A stretch of 64,000 bases of DNA, from assembly GCA_035772785.1 (NCBI GenBank), contig JAOCPU010000057.1:166139-230138 (forward strand), read 5' to 3'. The notes below the pieces were generated by a model. The model saw nothing but the letters and a program-made list of their open reading frames with translations. It searched no databases and was not told the DNA's origin. Below, in pieces: positions 50,218 through 61,695 of the stretch. Source of the DNA: Phlebiopsis flavidoalba. Taxonomy: Eukaryota > Basidiomycota > Agaricomycetes > Polyporales > Phanerochaetaceae. Both the position numbers and the translations under genes were made by a program. The first letter of the stretch is position 1; every line of letters starts with the position of its first letter.

Positions 50218-52404
50218 TCACCGCGCATACGGGTGGTAGTTGTGCGCAGCCGCGCTGCCCCGCCCTCTGTGGGCCGACACCGGCGCCGCCGCCAGGCCCC
50301 GTCGGCGCGCCCCTCGGGCCCCTCGGCAACATTCGCATTCATCGGCCCGCCCCATCATGCCCCGCACCCCGCCCTATACCGGGCCCGCCGCGGCCCATGC
50401 CACATGCCGCCCATACCGCCCATACCACCCATGCAAGCCCATGTTCATGCCAGGCCCGCCCATCGGCCCGCCCATGGGCATGCCGCATCCCGCCGGCCAT
50501 GGGGGCCCGCGAAAGCCGGCGCGCCGCCGCCCATCCCGCCCATCATCGGGCCCATCCCGCCCATCATCGGGTTCATTGCCGCCCATCTGCGTGATCATGC
50601 GCGTGTACAGCGACGCGAGCGCCCCTCCTGCGGGTCGAACGGCGCGTTCCCGCCTGCTCCGGCGCCGCCGCCCGCGGCCCCTGCGTTCCCTGCGAACGCG
50701 CCGGCTCCGCCCTGGACCCGCCCCGCCGCCGCCGCCGCCGTTGAAGCCTGCGCGTGCGCCGCCTGTTACTGGACGCCGTTGTCGTTCATGGTGCCTTCGC
50801 GCTGCGAGCGCGGCTGGGCGAGCTTCCACGTCGATCTGCAGGTTAAATGGTCAGCGCAGCAGAAAAAACTGGAGACATGGGTGACTACGCACCACTTTGC
50901 CGTCGATCTCGAGGTTGCCAAAGCTCCAGTTTCCAGCAGCGGCTCGACGTTGGCGTTTTCAAATGAGACGAAGCCAAAGCCTTTGCTGCGGCCGGTCTCA
51001 CGGTCGAGCATGACGGTCGCGTCGACGACCTTGCCGAACTGCGAGAAGAACTCGCGCATGGACTCGGAGAGGTGACGCTGCCCGCGAGGCCGCCAATAAA
51101 GAGCTTCGTCGCGCGCTGGTGCTCCTGGCGGGGGATCGCCCGCTTGGGGTCAATCTGTGATGTGCAATGAGCGAGTCAATCAAACCATGAGGGATTGTCT
51201 GTACGCACAATCTTGCCATCGAGAAAGTGCTCGCGGACCATCACCGCGTTTGACGGATGCTGGATCTTCAAAAGGTCAGGAAGGCAAGCACCGTGACCGG
51301 CCGGCGGCGTCGCGCATGATGGTGCACGCCTCGACCTTGCCGAATTGTGTAAAGTACTTTCTTAGCGACTCTGAAGGGACAGCCGTTTAGCACTACAGCG
51401 AACGACGGACGACAGGTAGAGCGTGTGATGTATGTACCATCTGTAGTATCCCCAGTTAAGACCGCGCCGATGAACATTTTGCTACAGATATGGGTAGGTA
51501 CGCAGCAGCGAGGGTTTTGCGAGTGCAGCGAACATACGACAAACGACGTAGGCGTGCGGGGAGTAGCATATAGAGGGGCAAAGTGGTTGCATTAGTATCT
51601 GTAAGCTAGACAGAGGGGTGCGATGAGACAGGAGATAGATGAAGTGGATGACTCTACTGTGTGTGCAGAGCGGTGCTAGCCTAGCTTATACGTGTTGGGC
51701 CTGGACTACGCTAGAGCTAGTCGTAGGCGACAGGGAAGACTACCGGATGACGGACACGCTACAGCAGGACCGTGATCTCTTGTAACTAGCATCCATAGCC
51801 GACACACCATTCCCGCCACATGCACCACGAGGTTGACGAGCAGACACATTCCGGGTGACTGCGGCAATGTCAGTCGCAGACGAGCAAACGGCGTCACTCA
51901 GCCCTTCCTCTTTCATCTCTGACGGGGCGCACTGGCCGTTCATAGCGTCCAGCAAAGCTTTGATCTGGCCGGTTCAGGGGCGGCTCGCGGTACTCGTTTT
52001 GACTCATTGTTGTTCCTGGTACGAGTGCGGGCGCTCGGAATCTGCTGCGTCGCCTGTTTCGCCGTAGCCCGCGTTCTCTGCCGCGCTCAGCGACTGCGCA
52101 GACGTGTGGTCCACTGTCGAGAGCGATGGCTCGGGCTCAACCTTTGGTGAGCTCGATGCCGGCTGGGCAGTGGCCAGTGGCTTGGTGGGTGGGGGTGACT
52201 CTCGTTTCACCACAGCTGGGGGTTCTTGAGGTTCGCCTTTCTCTGGTGCCCCTCTGCCTGCTCAGGAGCACCCAAGCGTATTCGGTGTCGTCGTTTCCGT
52301 AGAGGTCTTTTTTTGGCCTCTGTAAAGAGACAGCTGGCATCACAAAAGGGATGTAGAACGCACCCTGAGATGGAGCCGTACAAATCTGCGTCGAGGTCGG
52401 ACAT
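50218..52404 (-). CDS. HRP1: HRP1/NAB4-like two-RRM mRNA cleavage factor
   Basis: Nuclear RNA-binding protein of cleavage factor IB type. Start MSDLDADLYG at 52404, then DLYGNDDTEYA, and an acidic/Pro-rich region VKRESPPPTKPLATAQPASS. SLSAAENAGYGETGDAADSE follows. RRM1 starts with MFIGG-like sequence and WDTTDG (51475-51440) and reads FTQFGKVEACTIMRDA(A)GR. RRM2 has RNP2 LFIGGLAG, MREFFSQFGKVVDATVMLD, and RNP1 RSKGFGFVSFENANVEPLL, then KLAQPRSQREGTMNDNGVQ. A Gly/Met/Pro-rich tail (GPGMNMG...) ends AAAHNYHPYAR-stop at 50218-50220. The order RRM-RRM-Gly/Met-rich tail is that of Hrp1. Introns split RRM1. Frame breaks are present as elsewhere. Confidence 0.85.
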
Positions 52405-53629
52405 GGTTGATGTCGGTGGCTGGGAAAGCAAGGTAAACGTAGAAGTCGAAGTGTAAGGTTGCTATGGTGGAAATTGTCGGAAACAAGGCATAAATTGCGG
52501 AGCTTAAACCTATTCCGAGAGGTTGGCCACGGCTTCCCTAGCGCCTACCAAGTCACAATGGCACGGCGGGTGACTGGGAGTGTGTACCATGAACCATCGG
52601 TGTTTGCCCTGCGCTTTGAAGTCATCTCAGTTTCATTTTATGATATCTTCTTTCAACCAACCGCCTTTGTGTCCGCTATCCTCGGTCAAATGGTGATGAA
52701 ATAATGCTCGCGTAGATGTACGTACAAGAATCATGCACGGACAAGGACATCTCCTAACGTCCTTAAATATTCAAACCGTGAGTGTGATCATTCACTCGAT
52801 GCTTGCCTTGCGGAACACATTTTTAAACCGTAACTGAGCTTGACTCTTGCAGTAATCTTTCCCCCATGACGAGTATTATGATCGCGTACAGCTTCCGTTA
52901 TCTATCGCCTCCTCAACTCTATCGATTGTTACATACAGCTGAGACGAAGCTCCCGCGACCGAAGGCGTCCGAAGACGAATATCGCCTCTTTTTACCCAAG
53001 CTCTGGATACCTGATATCGCGAGCGGGCTGGTCAAAGGCAGTCACACGCCCCGCGGGAGGCTCGACTTGACATCTGTTCTTTGCCCAAAAGATGTGGTAC
53101 GACTACACACTCGCAGGGGCAAAAAACTCTCAGGCTATCCTCATCGCGAGGTCGTACATTGCCTGACTGCTTCTGTACAGAGAACCCACATGTATGCGCA
53201 TACCTTTTATGTTCCTGAACTCCTACTTATCTGCACCACCCAGCTGTTTTTTCGTTTCAGCTTTCCCACCGCCGCGATCAATGTACCGTGGTGAACTGAC
53301 AACATTTTCGGTTTCAAGCCCCCGATACAGGCCGAACTCCATCGAAAAATTACGGCAAGCCTCGAAACGCGCACAAGCCCCCCAGTCTCCCAACCACCGT
53401 ATCGCTCTAGGCACCTTGGTAACCGCAAAACGTGCCGACAATACCATGAGAGGTAGGCGCCGGAGTGTGCAGCCGTCTCATCATGGCCTAGGTGCGTGCG
53501 GCTGCGCGCGGAGCAGCAGCTTCTCCTCCTGCCGCTTGTTCTCGCGGCCCATCAAGATCCAAAGCCTTCAACAGATGAACGCACTCATTTCTTTTCGCGG
53601 CGGTTCCATGCATACGGTGCAGCACCGCG
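52405..53629. other. intergenic; one unassigned open frame
   Basis: A 142-codon plus frame at 52866-53294 starts MTSIMIAYSFRYLSPPQLYR and reads YRLFLPKLWIPDIASG. The next frame (53270-53440) gives NSIEKLRQASKRAQAPQSPN. These may be part of a small gene, but no family is recognised and no splice structure is convincing. Confidence 0.35.
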
Positions 53630-53636
53630 TATAAAT
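53630..53636 (+). promoter_or_regulatory. TATA box of carboxypeptidase copy 2
   Basis: TATAAAT 67 bp before the ATG at 53703. Confidence 0.6.
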
Positions 53637-53702
53637 ACCGCGTCTGTCGGAGGCGTCGAGCCCTCCCCATCCCATCCCCGAGTCCCTACATCCAAGCAAA
53701 CG

Positions 53703-56182
53703 ATGCTGGCGCGTGTCTCTAGAAACCGCATGCTCCGTTTTATCTGCTCCGCGGCGCTGCTGCTGCAGGTGCTCTGCCTCGGCGCCGCACAGGCGAAGAT
53801 GATTGTCCAAGGCCGACATGCGCGCGAAGCAGGCGGCCGCGATGGAGCGGTTCAGCATCCAGGGACCAACGCGCGCGCCCAGCGGCACCGGAGTCAGAAC
53901 ATCACCTTCTCCAACCCGCGCGGCGGCTAGTTGCGTCGCGCTGCTTCGGAACATCGCGTTATTCGTCTCGTACTGAGCGAAGCACACAGAGTTCTACGTC
54001 GATGGCACGACGCTCCCCGGAGGTCGACTTTTGACGTCGTGTCCTCCCCAGCTGGTCCGGCCTCCTGCCCATCAGTGGCGCCGCCAACGAGACCCGCAAG
54101 GCAGGTCGTGTCCGAGACCCCCTCCTCAACGGGAACGCTGAGCTGTCCATCTCCTGTGCGCAGCTTTTCTTCTGGTTCTTCCCACCCGGCCCCCAAGGCA
54201 GCCTTGATGATCTCATCTTCTGGTACGTAACCGCCGCATGCCAGGAGACAATTACGACAATTAAATGTCGTGTAGGACAAATGGTGGTCCGGGGTGCTCT
54301 TCGCTCGAGGGTGCGCTCCCAGGAAAACGGGGTAGTATGACCGTGTCTTGAACGTGCTGCACGTCTGAAGACTTGTTTGGTAGCCGCTCACTTGGTCGTG
54401 GGGACAAGCGAAGCCAACGCCGAACCAGTTCAGCTGGACGAACCTGTCTAGCGTGCTCTTTGTGGAGCAGCCCGTCGGAACGGGTTTCTCGCAGGGAGTG
54501 CCGAACATCAAGGTATGTCTTTGCTTCGCGCGCACTATCAACGTTCTCTGCTAAAGTGGCTTTCAGAACGAAGATGACCTCGCTGCGCAGTTTTGTTGGA
54601 TTCATGCAACAGTTCCTCGAGGTCTTCGCGGAACTGAAGGGCAAGAACTTCTATCTCACCGGCGAGAGCGTAAGTTCAAACTTTTAACTGTTAGAGTTCC
54701 TATTTTGACTTTGGTATCAGTATGCGGGGATGTATGTGCCTTGTACGTGCGCCAATACTACCCATATATGCTGTCCGTATGCTGATTTATTGCTAGACAT
54801 CACCAACTACATCTACGAGAAACCCTGGCAAGCTTGATCTGAACACTAAAGGCTTTTGGATTTCCGATCGTACGGGCGCTTCTCACCTCGCCAGAATAAA
54901 CTCTCGATTAATGAAACCCCGCAGCGTCCATCGGCTGGGACGTCATCCAGGAGGAAATGCCCGCCGTCAACTTTGTTCACAAGTATGAGAACGTCTTCGC
55001 GCTCAAGTAAGCTACACGGACCTCCCGTGGGCTTATCCCAGCTGACCGCATGGCCCAGCTCGACGTTCATGGCCCACATCGACTCGATCGCCGATCGTGT
55101 GGATACACCAATTACTCTGCCACCACCGCACGTCACGTTCCCGCCCAAGGGCCCGCTCCCCCTGCGGGCAAGTCTGTCGAGGGCGACCGCGGCTGTCGCG
55201 TGTGTGGGGACCACAGATATTCGACGCCGCTCTGCTCGTCAACCCGGCGTTTGACATTTTACAGGATCTTCGATACCGTGAGTAGTTTCTGCAGCGCAAA
55301 GAGAGATCCGATCCTGAAATCAGCTAGTATCCTATCTTGTGGGATGTGCTTGGTTTCCCGTGAGTTTGTTTATGTGCTGTTGCCCCAAACTTGGCTCTAA
55401 CGTAAATTCTCAGGGTTCCTTCCCTCAGAGTCCAGGTATCGCCAGTCTACTTTGACAGAGAGGACGTCAAGAAGGCTATCCACGCGCCGACAAATGTGAC
55501 CTGGTCGGAGTGTAGCGACATCAACGTCTTCCCGCGCGGCGACGCCAGCTTGCCCTCGGGCGTCACAGTCCTCCCGAACATCATCGAAAGAGCGAGCGCA
55601 GCGTCATCGTGCACGGTCTTGCGGACTATATCCTCATCGCCGAAGGGTGAGTTTGCCCATTCTCGTCGCGTGCACGCGTCTGACGATCGACTCTAGTACC
55701 CGCGTCCGTCATTCAAAAGTAAGTCAACTTGCTATCTGTGTTCCAGGCTCTTGTGATGGCTCATCAGTGTCCGACTTCAGCATGACCTGTACGTCTCCTT
55801 GATTGACCAATTCGCCTGGTTCGCCCTGACGCAGAACGTGACAGGGAACGGCCTGCAGGGCTTCCAAAACACCCATCGAAGAAGGCAACTTCATCGTCGA
55901 CGGCATGGGCGCCCCTCGGCACCCACACATACACAAGCCCAAACACACCGAGCGTGGTCTGTCCTACTTCGAGGTCGACCTCAGCGGACACATGTGAGCA
56001 TACTCAGGGTTGTCATGCGTGGGTTGGCTGCTAACATAATGCTCCTCAGGGTACCCACAGTTCTCTCCCAAGGTCAGTAGCTCGTTATTCGAATTTTGGA
56101 GTTGTTTTGTGCTTACCAAGTGTCACACCGCAGGCTGCGTTCCAGATCATGGAGGTGCTCTTGGGATTCAGACCCGCTCCCG
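53703..56182 (+). CDS. serine carboxypeptidase (peptidase S10), copy 2
   Basis: Start MLARVSRNRMLRFICSAALL with a signal peptide ending around LGAAQA. Blocks: NITFSNPRGG, EFYVDGTTLP, SWSGLLPISGAANETRK, LFFWF and the oxyanion motif TNGGPGCSSLEG (NGGPGCSS at 54280-54303). Then FSWTNLSSVLFVEQPVGTGF, FLEVFAELKGKNFYLTGES (ending 54669), and the 22-nt micro-exon 54721-54742 giving YAGMYVP. ITNYIYE, LDLNTKGFWI and EEMPAVNFVHKYEN follow. The catalytic Asp block is SVIVHGLADYILIAEG (about 55595-55646) and the His block is YFEVDLSGHM (about 55965-55994). The last exon AAFQIMEVLLGFRPAP ends near 56182 if one extra C is ignored. Intron positions match copy 1. Extra bases are present, but all catalytic elements are intact, so this copy looks functional. 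One donor (near 54099) resembles GC-AG. Confidence 0.85.
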
Positions 56183-56463
56183 TGATCTCTTTCCAAATGC
56201 AGTCGGATGGCAAAATCGCGCTAGCTAGATCGTGTTTTATAGTACCGGCATCTAAGCAATCACTTCATACTCTTCAGGCCAGATCCTCATTCTGTGGATG
56301 CGTGCTCACCTGAATTACTGCAGAGTAACAACCGGAGGTCAACTCAACCTCCTTTTGTGAGAGATTGAAAGCCCGCTTACTGCGGTAAGCAGTTCCGGTT
56401 CTTACCTGATCACACAAGCGCCAAATGCAGTTGACCGTGGAAGGTGGCCTAATGGCTCCCGCG
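56183..56463. other. spacer between carboxypeptidase 2 and the F-box gene
   Basis: 3' flank of the carboxypeptidase and upstream region of the next gene; nothing else recognised. Confidence 0.5.
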
Positions 56464-56470
56464 TATAAAA
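56464..56470 (+). promoter_or_regulatory. TATA box of F-box gene 1
   Basis: TATAAAA followed by a pyrimidine-rich leader; the ATG at 56630 is 160 bp downstream. Confidence 0.5.
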
Positions 56471-56629
56471 ACCTACGCCGCCCTGCTTTGCTTCTTACTT
56501 GCTTTTCACCTTCCATTGACAACTCCAACCCCCGGACCAGACATCTCAAGTCATATTCACACCTATTGTAAGAGCTCTGTGCCATGCTCATAATTATCTC
56601 ACTCATGTGTACGCGGTCAAATAGGCTAC

Positions 56630-58198
56630 AATGCACCAGTGCTTGCAAATTCAGAAGTCTTGGCTATGATCCTCTCGCATGTCTCGCCTGACTTGCCGAA
56701 CACATCTAAGCCCTCAGCTACACTAGCTGCCATGGCAAGGACATGCAAAATTTTCTACGAGCCCTCTATGAATACGCTGTGGCGGGACCTTCAAGGGGTC
56801 ACTCCCCTTGGGAAATCACTACCTAGCCACCTGTGGTCAGCGCCTTCGCAAAATAGTATAGTACCGCTCTCTGCTATATCGTACATACCTGACGTGAAGG
56901 AGTTCATTGACTGTCGCAGGTGATTCATGCTACCCCGACAGCGGAAGAATGGCGCAGGCTATTGACCAATGCTGCTAGAGTCAAGATGCTCGTTCTACAG
57001 GAAAACTCCTGACGACAAGAATCTACTAAGTTTTCTTCACCTTGGCTTGCCGACGGACGCCAAGTTATTCCCAAGACTCACGCATTTGGTCATGGAGCGT
57101 ACAAGCCTTGAATCGGCTTCGCACATGGCTGTTGTCCTTGGACCCCAGATCCGCTGCATCGAGGCTTCAGCCACCAATCCTACGGTGATCGGCTGTCTCA
57201 TCGGCCAAATCGCACAGTTATGTCCTGGCTTGCTATACCTACTACTAGGCGCCATTTCGCTGACACGTCGCTCCTGCTATTACGCGGTTTCAATCTTTGC
57301 AAGCCCTACGGTGCATAAAGGTGGCATTCCAGCTGGACCTCTTCTCCGTCATCTAGCGGCACTCCCTTTACTCCACACATTGACGACATCCTTGCCTGAT
57401 GTGAATGCGATTCGCAGCCTTGCTTTAACCGGCCAATTCAGGTCACTGAAGAAACTCCATCTGTACAACGTCAATGACGCCGTAGTACTAGACCACCTTC
57501 TAGGCTCTGTCAACTCCCAAACCATGATGACCCTCCTCATCCATATGACATTCAACTCACATCCCGTCAATATCCAGAAACTGCTGGCCAGGATCTCCTC
57601 GTTCAAAGGCCTTCGCTCGCTCGAACTCACGGCTACTCCTCACGCGCTTCCGGACGGCGCTATCGTGGAATTCAATGATCTGGGGCCTCTCTACTCGCTC
57701 AAACGTCTGCACACTTTACGGCTCAAGCATATGTCTGTCATCTCAAGAACGAAGGCATCTCGCTCCTAGGTAAAGCATGGCCTATGCTCCGAGAATTGGC
57801 CGTCCGCCACGACCTGTGTGGCCAAAAACGACATCGCGCCTGCGATGAGTGTCGAGGCCCTTGGCCTCTTCGCTGTTCACATGCCAAAGTTGCGGTCGCT
57901 CAGTGTTGAGGTTGACGGTACCCTACTTCCCTCGAAGGATATTCCGACGCCCCGCTGCCTCGAGAGCATCTCCTTACATCTTGACAACTCGCTACTGCTC
58001 GACTCAACATCTATGGCTGTCGGGTCTTACATTTCAAGCGTTTATCCTAACGCGAAGGATCTCGGTCGTTTCTCACCGAAAAACTCGGCCAACGACTCGG
58101 AGTCGCAGAAAGCGCTGAGAAATGTAGCTCTGCTAGTTCCAATGTTCGCCGCTACAAGAAAGGAGGAGTGTGACAGGCTTGGTTTAGCGTTCAATTGA
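56630..58198 (+). CDS. F-box/LRR-type protein, gene 1
   Basis: Typical Agaricomycete F-box-like protein, a probable SCF ubiquitin-ligase substrate adaptor. Start MHQCLQI, then after one missing base EVLAMILSHVSPDLP, LAAMARTCKIFYEPSMNTLW and RDLQGV form the F-box-like helices. A 266-codon frame (56969-57769) carries leucine-rich-type repeats: FPRLTHLVMERTSLESASHM, CIEASATNPTVIGCLIGQIA, LRHLAALPLLHTLTTSLPDV, FRSLKKLHLYNVNDAVVLDH and FKGLRSLELTATPHALPDGA. The third part continues MPKLRSLSVEVDGTLLPSKD and ends RKEECDRLGLAFN-stop. Two frame joins (about 56920 and 57765-57820) interrupt it. Substrate unknown. Paralogous in layout to the gene at 61.7 kb. Confidence 0.7.
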
Positions 58199-58936
58199 GG
58201 TAAGTCTGGGCTGTGCTGCCTCCCAGTCAAACCGCATTACTGACGCAGTAAAATTGAAAGGACAGCCCAAGCGATTCCCTCCGAGTCGATCTATTTAGGG
58301 AAGGCGAGCTTCGGGGCCCGGTTCTTGTCAACAATGTTCGACCTGCTCCTCTCGAGTTGGGTCGTTGGAGTAAATTAACCGGCGCACACCTCCTGAGTTT
58401 CTGGTTCGTGATCGTTCGAAAGGGGGAAGGGGAAGGTCTGCTCAACTCATAGGATACTGGCTGCGCATCATAACGTTCGGAATAAATATACATATCTTAT
58501 TATGCTCGTACATTTCTCACCTCCGTCTGCCGGTAACGGGCATGCATCGTCACGCTCTTATTGAGAACGGGTACGGTGACGGTCGAGCAGCGCTTTTACC
58601 CGCGCACTGGTCTGTGAACGTATTGTTGATTGAATGCAGGATGTAATTGGTGATGACAACTAGAAGTGGTCACGACAAAGAGGTGTTCGATTCAAAACAT
58701 CTGTGCGCTATGCTAGTGTGCTATTAGCACACTAAGGTCAAGTTGATTCTCTGGTTCCATCGGTCGCGAAAAAGTCCACCGTGATGTGCGAATGATGCTG
58801 GGTATTTGGGTATTTGTATGCAAAAATCATGATGTAGTCGTGATATAACTTCTAGACGGTGCGATTTAGGCCATGTTGTGTCATGAACGACAACGTGCTT
58901 ACCTCAAAGTCGGCGTTGCGTGGAGTTGTCGGATTC
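58199..58936. other. intergenic, nothing recognised
   Basis: Lies between two convergent genes. Contains a short imperfect repeat (CTAGTGTGCTATTAGCACAC near 58712) but no gene-like frame. Confidence 0.5.
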
Positions 58937-60840
58937 TCAAAGTCTCGGGGAGATTCTACCCCGAGTCAGCACCTCGTTAATCTGTACAGCAGCCTGCCTC
59001 TTGTCGGCGTCCATGTCGTCAGCTAGGACGCTAGACATACTCGCGAGGCCGTTCGCGCTGCCGCTAGGAACGCCCAGCAACCCCAGGCCCATAACCGGAC
59101 TAGCTTTCTCGTCAGACTCCCCCGGCTCCTCGCTCTCTCCCCGCCGCTGCTGCCGCTCCCTTTCCCTCCCTCTGCCACGCGCAGGCGCCCGCTCTCTCTC
59201 CTCCTCCTGGCGTCTCCTCGCGCGCGCGCGTTCGCACGAGCCCAGGGTGGCCCGTGGCGAGCCAGCTGCGCCGCCATCCCGTCTCGCGCTCGCCGTAGGA
59301 CGCAAACGTGCGCACGATGAGCACAAAGTAGATGAGGCCGATGGCGAAGAGCACCGTGATGACCGTGCGGACGGCGAGGGCCTCGTCTGGTGACAGCGGC
59401 GTGCGCGTCCCGTCTGTGGGGTCGGAAGAGGAGCCTGTGCGCCAGATGTACGACATGATCGCTATGCAGAAGGCAACCATGGCCCAGGCGAGCCAGATTG
59501 CGGGCATGGCGAGGAGTACCCAGATATTCCACCATATGATTGTCTTTTGTTTTCTGTGCCTCCTTGGGGAAAATGAGATTATACACTATTTTCTGTTGGA
59601 CGAGTTGAACGCACCTCTGCCCAGCGAGACGCCTTGTACATGCTGCGCATCGTGCCGACCCTGAACGATGTATATGCAACCGTAGCTCGACTCATGATAG
59701 AGAAGATCAACGAAAACAGTGCCGCGAAATCCGCGTAAGAGGGTCTCCTGCAGCGTCTTCATTTGAACATGGTCAGAATAGCACTACTCGTACTGTGAGT
59801 GTGAAGCGTTACTCCGAGGACTTCTATACTCACGTGCAAAGGAGAACTGAGACCAGATTCAACGTTTTCCATTCGCGCAGCAGGGAATCGACGAAGGTTT
59901 CCCACGACTACTGCTTGAAACGCGACAGCGCGGGAGACACAGTCGGAGGGTTCCAGTTCTCTCGGGGAAGGGAAACACCGTGTTGTCATTCCTTGTCCGC
60001 GCACCTCCGGGTGTTGCGTTGAGCCCCATGGTTGCTCCAACCCCCTGATCTGTCCCCATCCTGCGCTTCAGCGGGAGCGCAAGCCTCGATCATCCTCTGG
60101 ACCTCGTGCTTTGCTCACTTCAGCATCTTCAACACTCTGGCTGGAACTCGGGAAAAGTAGAGTGCGGGGAGACGAAAGAGGACGTGCAGATATACTTGAC
60201 GAGGAGGGTATCCATGAGAAAGGTCTTGAGCCCATATCCACACGACCGAAATCGAAATTTAGAACCCGGAGAGCAGACTACGGGAAGGGGAAGACAGGTA
60301 TTTGCATGTCTCCGAAACAGTCTATGTCGAGGAGCTCGAGGTTGTGCCGTTGCGTGGGTTTGATGATGTGGTGAGGCAAAGAACCGAAAGTGAAAGCCTG
60401 AAAAAGGGTCTACAGGGATGAATGGCTCGTCACGCGAGTGTGCCCGATGCAGATTCCAGCCGAAAAGCGAAGTGGTGATGCAGCCCGAGACGGGACGGGG
60501 ATCCATGTCAGTGGAGAGTTGCCCGCACTGTCTTTGCGGGAGACATATTCACGCGCCAGCCGTGCGAAGTAGAGTTTATTGACGGCGCGCGAGCTTTCCT
60601 CAGTTTTGCCTGAAGGGGAGGCGATTGGCTGGGGTCATTACGAAGCGATGTACGACTTGATATGGCTAACAAGTGATGATACGACATTTGAGGCACAACC
60701 TGGGGTTTAACATTTGGAGCGAGCGCACCTTGTCTTAATGTTCTGTAGAGGCGTGGGCTGTGTTCCCCGATCACTGTCAAAAGATACCCTTTGTCTTGGG
60801 GTCTCTCTGCCATGAGCGGGACTTTCAGATCCACTTGCAC
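58937..60840 (-). CDS. membrane protein with two C-terminal TM segments, unknown family
   Basis: The minus strand near 60840 opens MQVDLKVPLMAERPQDKGYL and LLTVIGEHSPRLYRTL, possibly the N-terminal region. Middle exons (60500-59700) are poorly resolved. The C-terminal part is clear: MPAIWLAWAMVAFCIAIMSY (TM helix, about 59507-59448), WRTGSSSDPTDGTRTPLSPD, then ALAVRTVITVLFAIGLIYFV followed by LIVRTF (TM helix, about 59375-59300). An Arg-rich cytoplasmic tail follows, and it ends MSSVLADDMDADKRQAAVQI plus NEVLTRGRISPRL-stop at 58937-58939. Such proteins with a helix-WRTG-helix ending are common and unnamed in Agaricomycetes. Function unknown; the 5' boundary is uncertain. Confidence 0.5.
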
Positions 60841-61695
60841 GCGAAGGAAGTCGTGACAAGCCTATGAAGTGCTGGCGAAGTAGACTCACCGAGAGGTGCT
60901 AAAGATCCAGTGGCGTCAAGACCTCTTCATTGGCTGGCGTGAAGACTGTAGCAGTCCTCCCGATGTTTTGCTGGTGACGAGTGAATACCAGGAAGAGCAG
61001 AGAGCTTGTCAGAACTAGTTAGATTTGAACTTGATGACCCAGAGTCTCAAAAATGAATGTACAAGGTAAGACTACGATAGGCTACAGAGTGCAACACTCA
61101 GACCAACTAGAGCAGGCGCACTCTCTAATACGTGCGGGTTTTGCGGGAAGGCTATGTCGTCCGACGCGGAGCTATCCACTCTGTCTGGTTCTGCATTACC
61201 GGTCGACATACCGTTCTTCACTATTGCGTGTTGTGAGGACCGATGCGCAAGTTAAGCACAAGCCAATGTCCGTCTCTCTTGGACGCCACGAAGCCTACCA
61301 CTGAGAAGTTGAACAAATGGTAGCTTAAGAATATTATCAGACAGAGAGAGACCCTTCTTCAGCTAGGTCGTAGGAGGATGTTGGTCAAAGGCAAGCATAT
61401 CGAGAGGGAAAGCGTCCCACACAGTGTCACGACTCGAGACACCCCGCAAGCCAATTCGGGGGGACCTTCGGCTGCTGGATGTCCGGCATTTGCCGTGATC
61501 GCAACATTTCCTACAGAATAACGCCCAAGTTGGACACCAGCGCGGCACGGACACTACACAACGGTTCACAGACGACCGTCACCCACGTTCACGTCCTCTC
61601 AGCCCGTTTTACCGCAGGTTGTAGCTGGTAAGGTGAGTGATTCTCATACAATAACATACTTTATTCACATACATTATTGACAAGGCAGCAGCGAA
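60841..61695. other. intergenic, nothing recognised
   Basis: Upstream of the second F-box gene and of the minus-strand membrane gene. Short frames only. Confidence 0.45.

Noticed and set aside
50233..51075. 280-codon plus-strand open frame over the HRP1 gene
   Set aside because: It is the antisense of the Gly/Met/Pro-rich tail and RRM2 of HRP1; GC-rich repeats keep the opposite strand open.
59023..59679. 218-codon minus frame rich in His and Arg
   Set aside because: Wrong frame of the membrane protein; the neighbouring frame gives two clean transmembrane helices.
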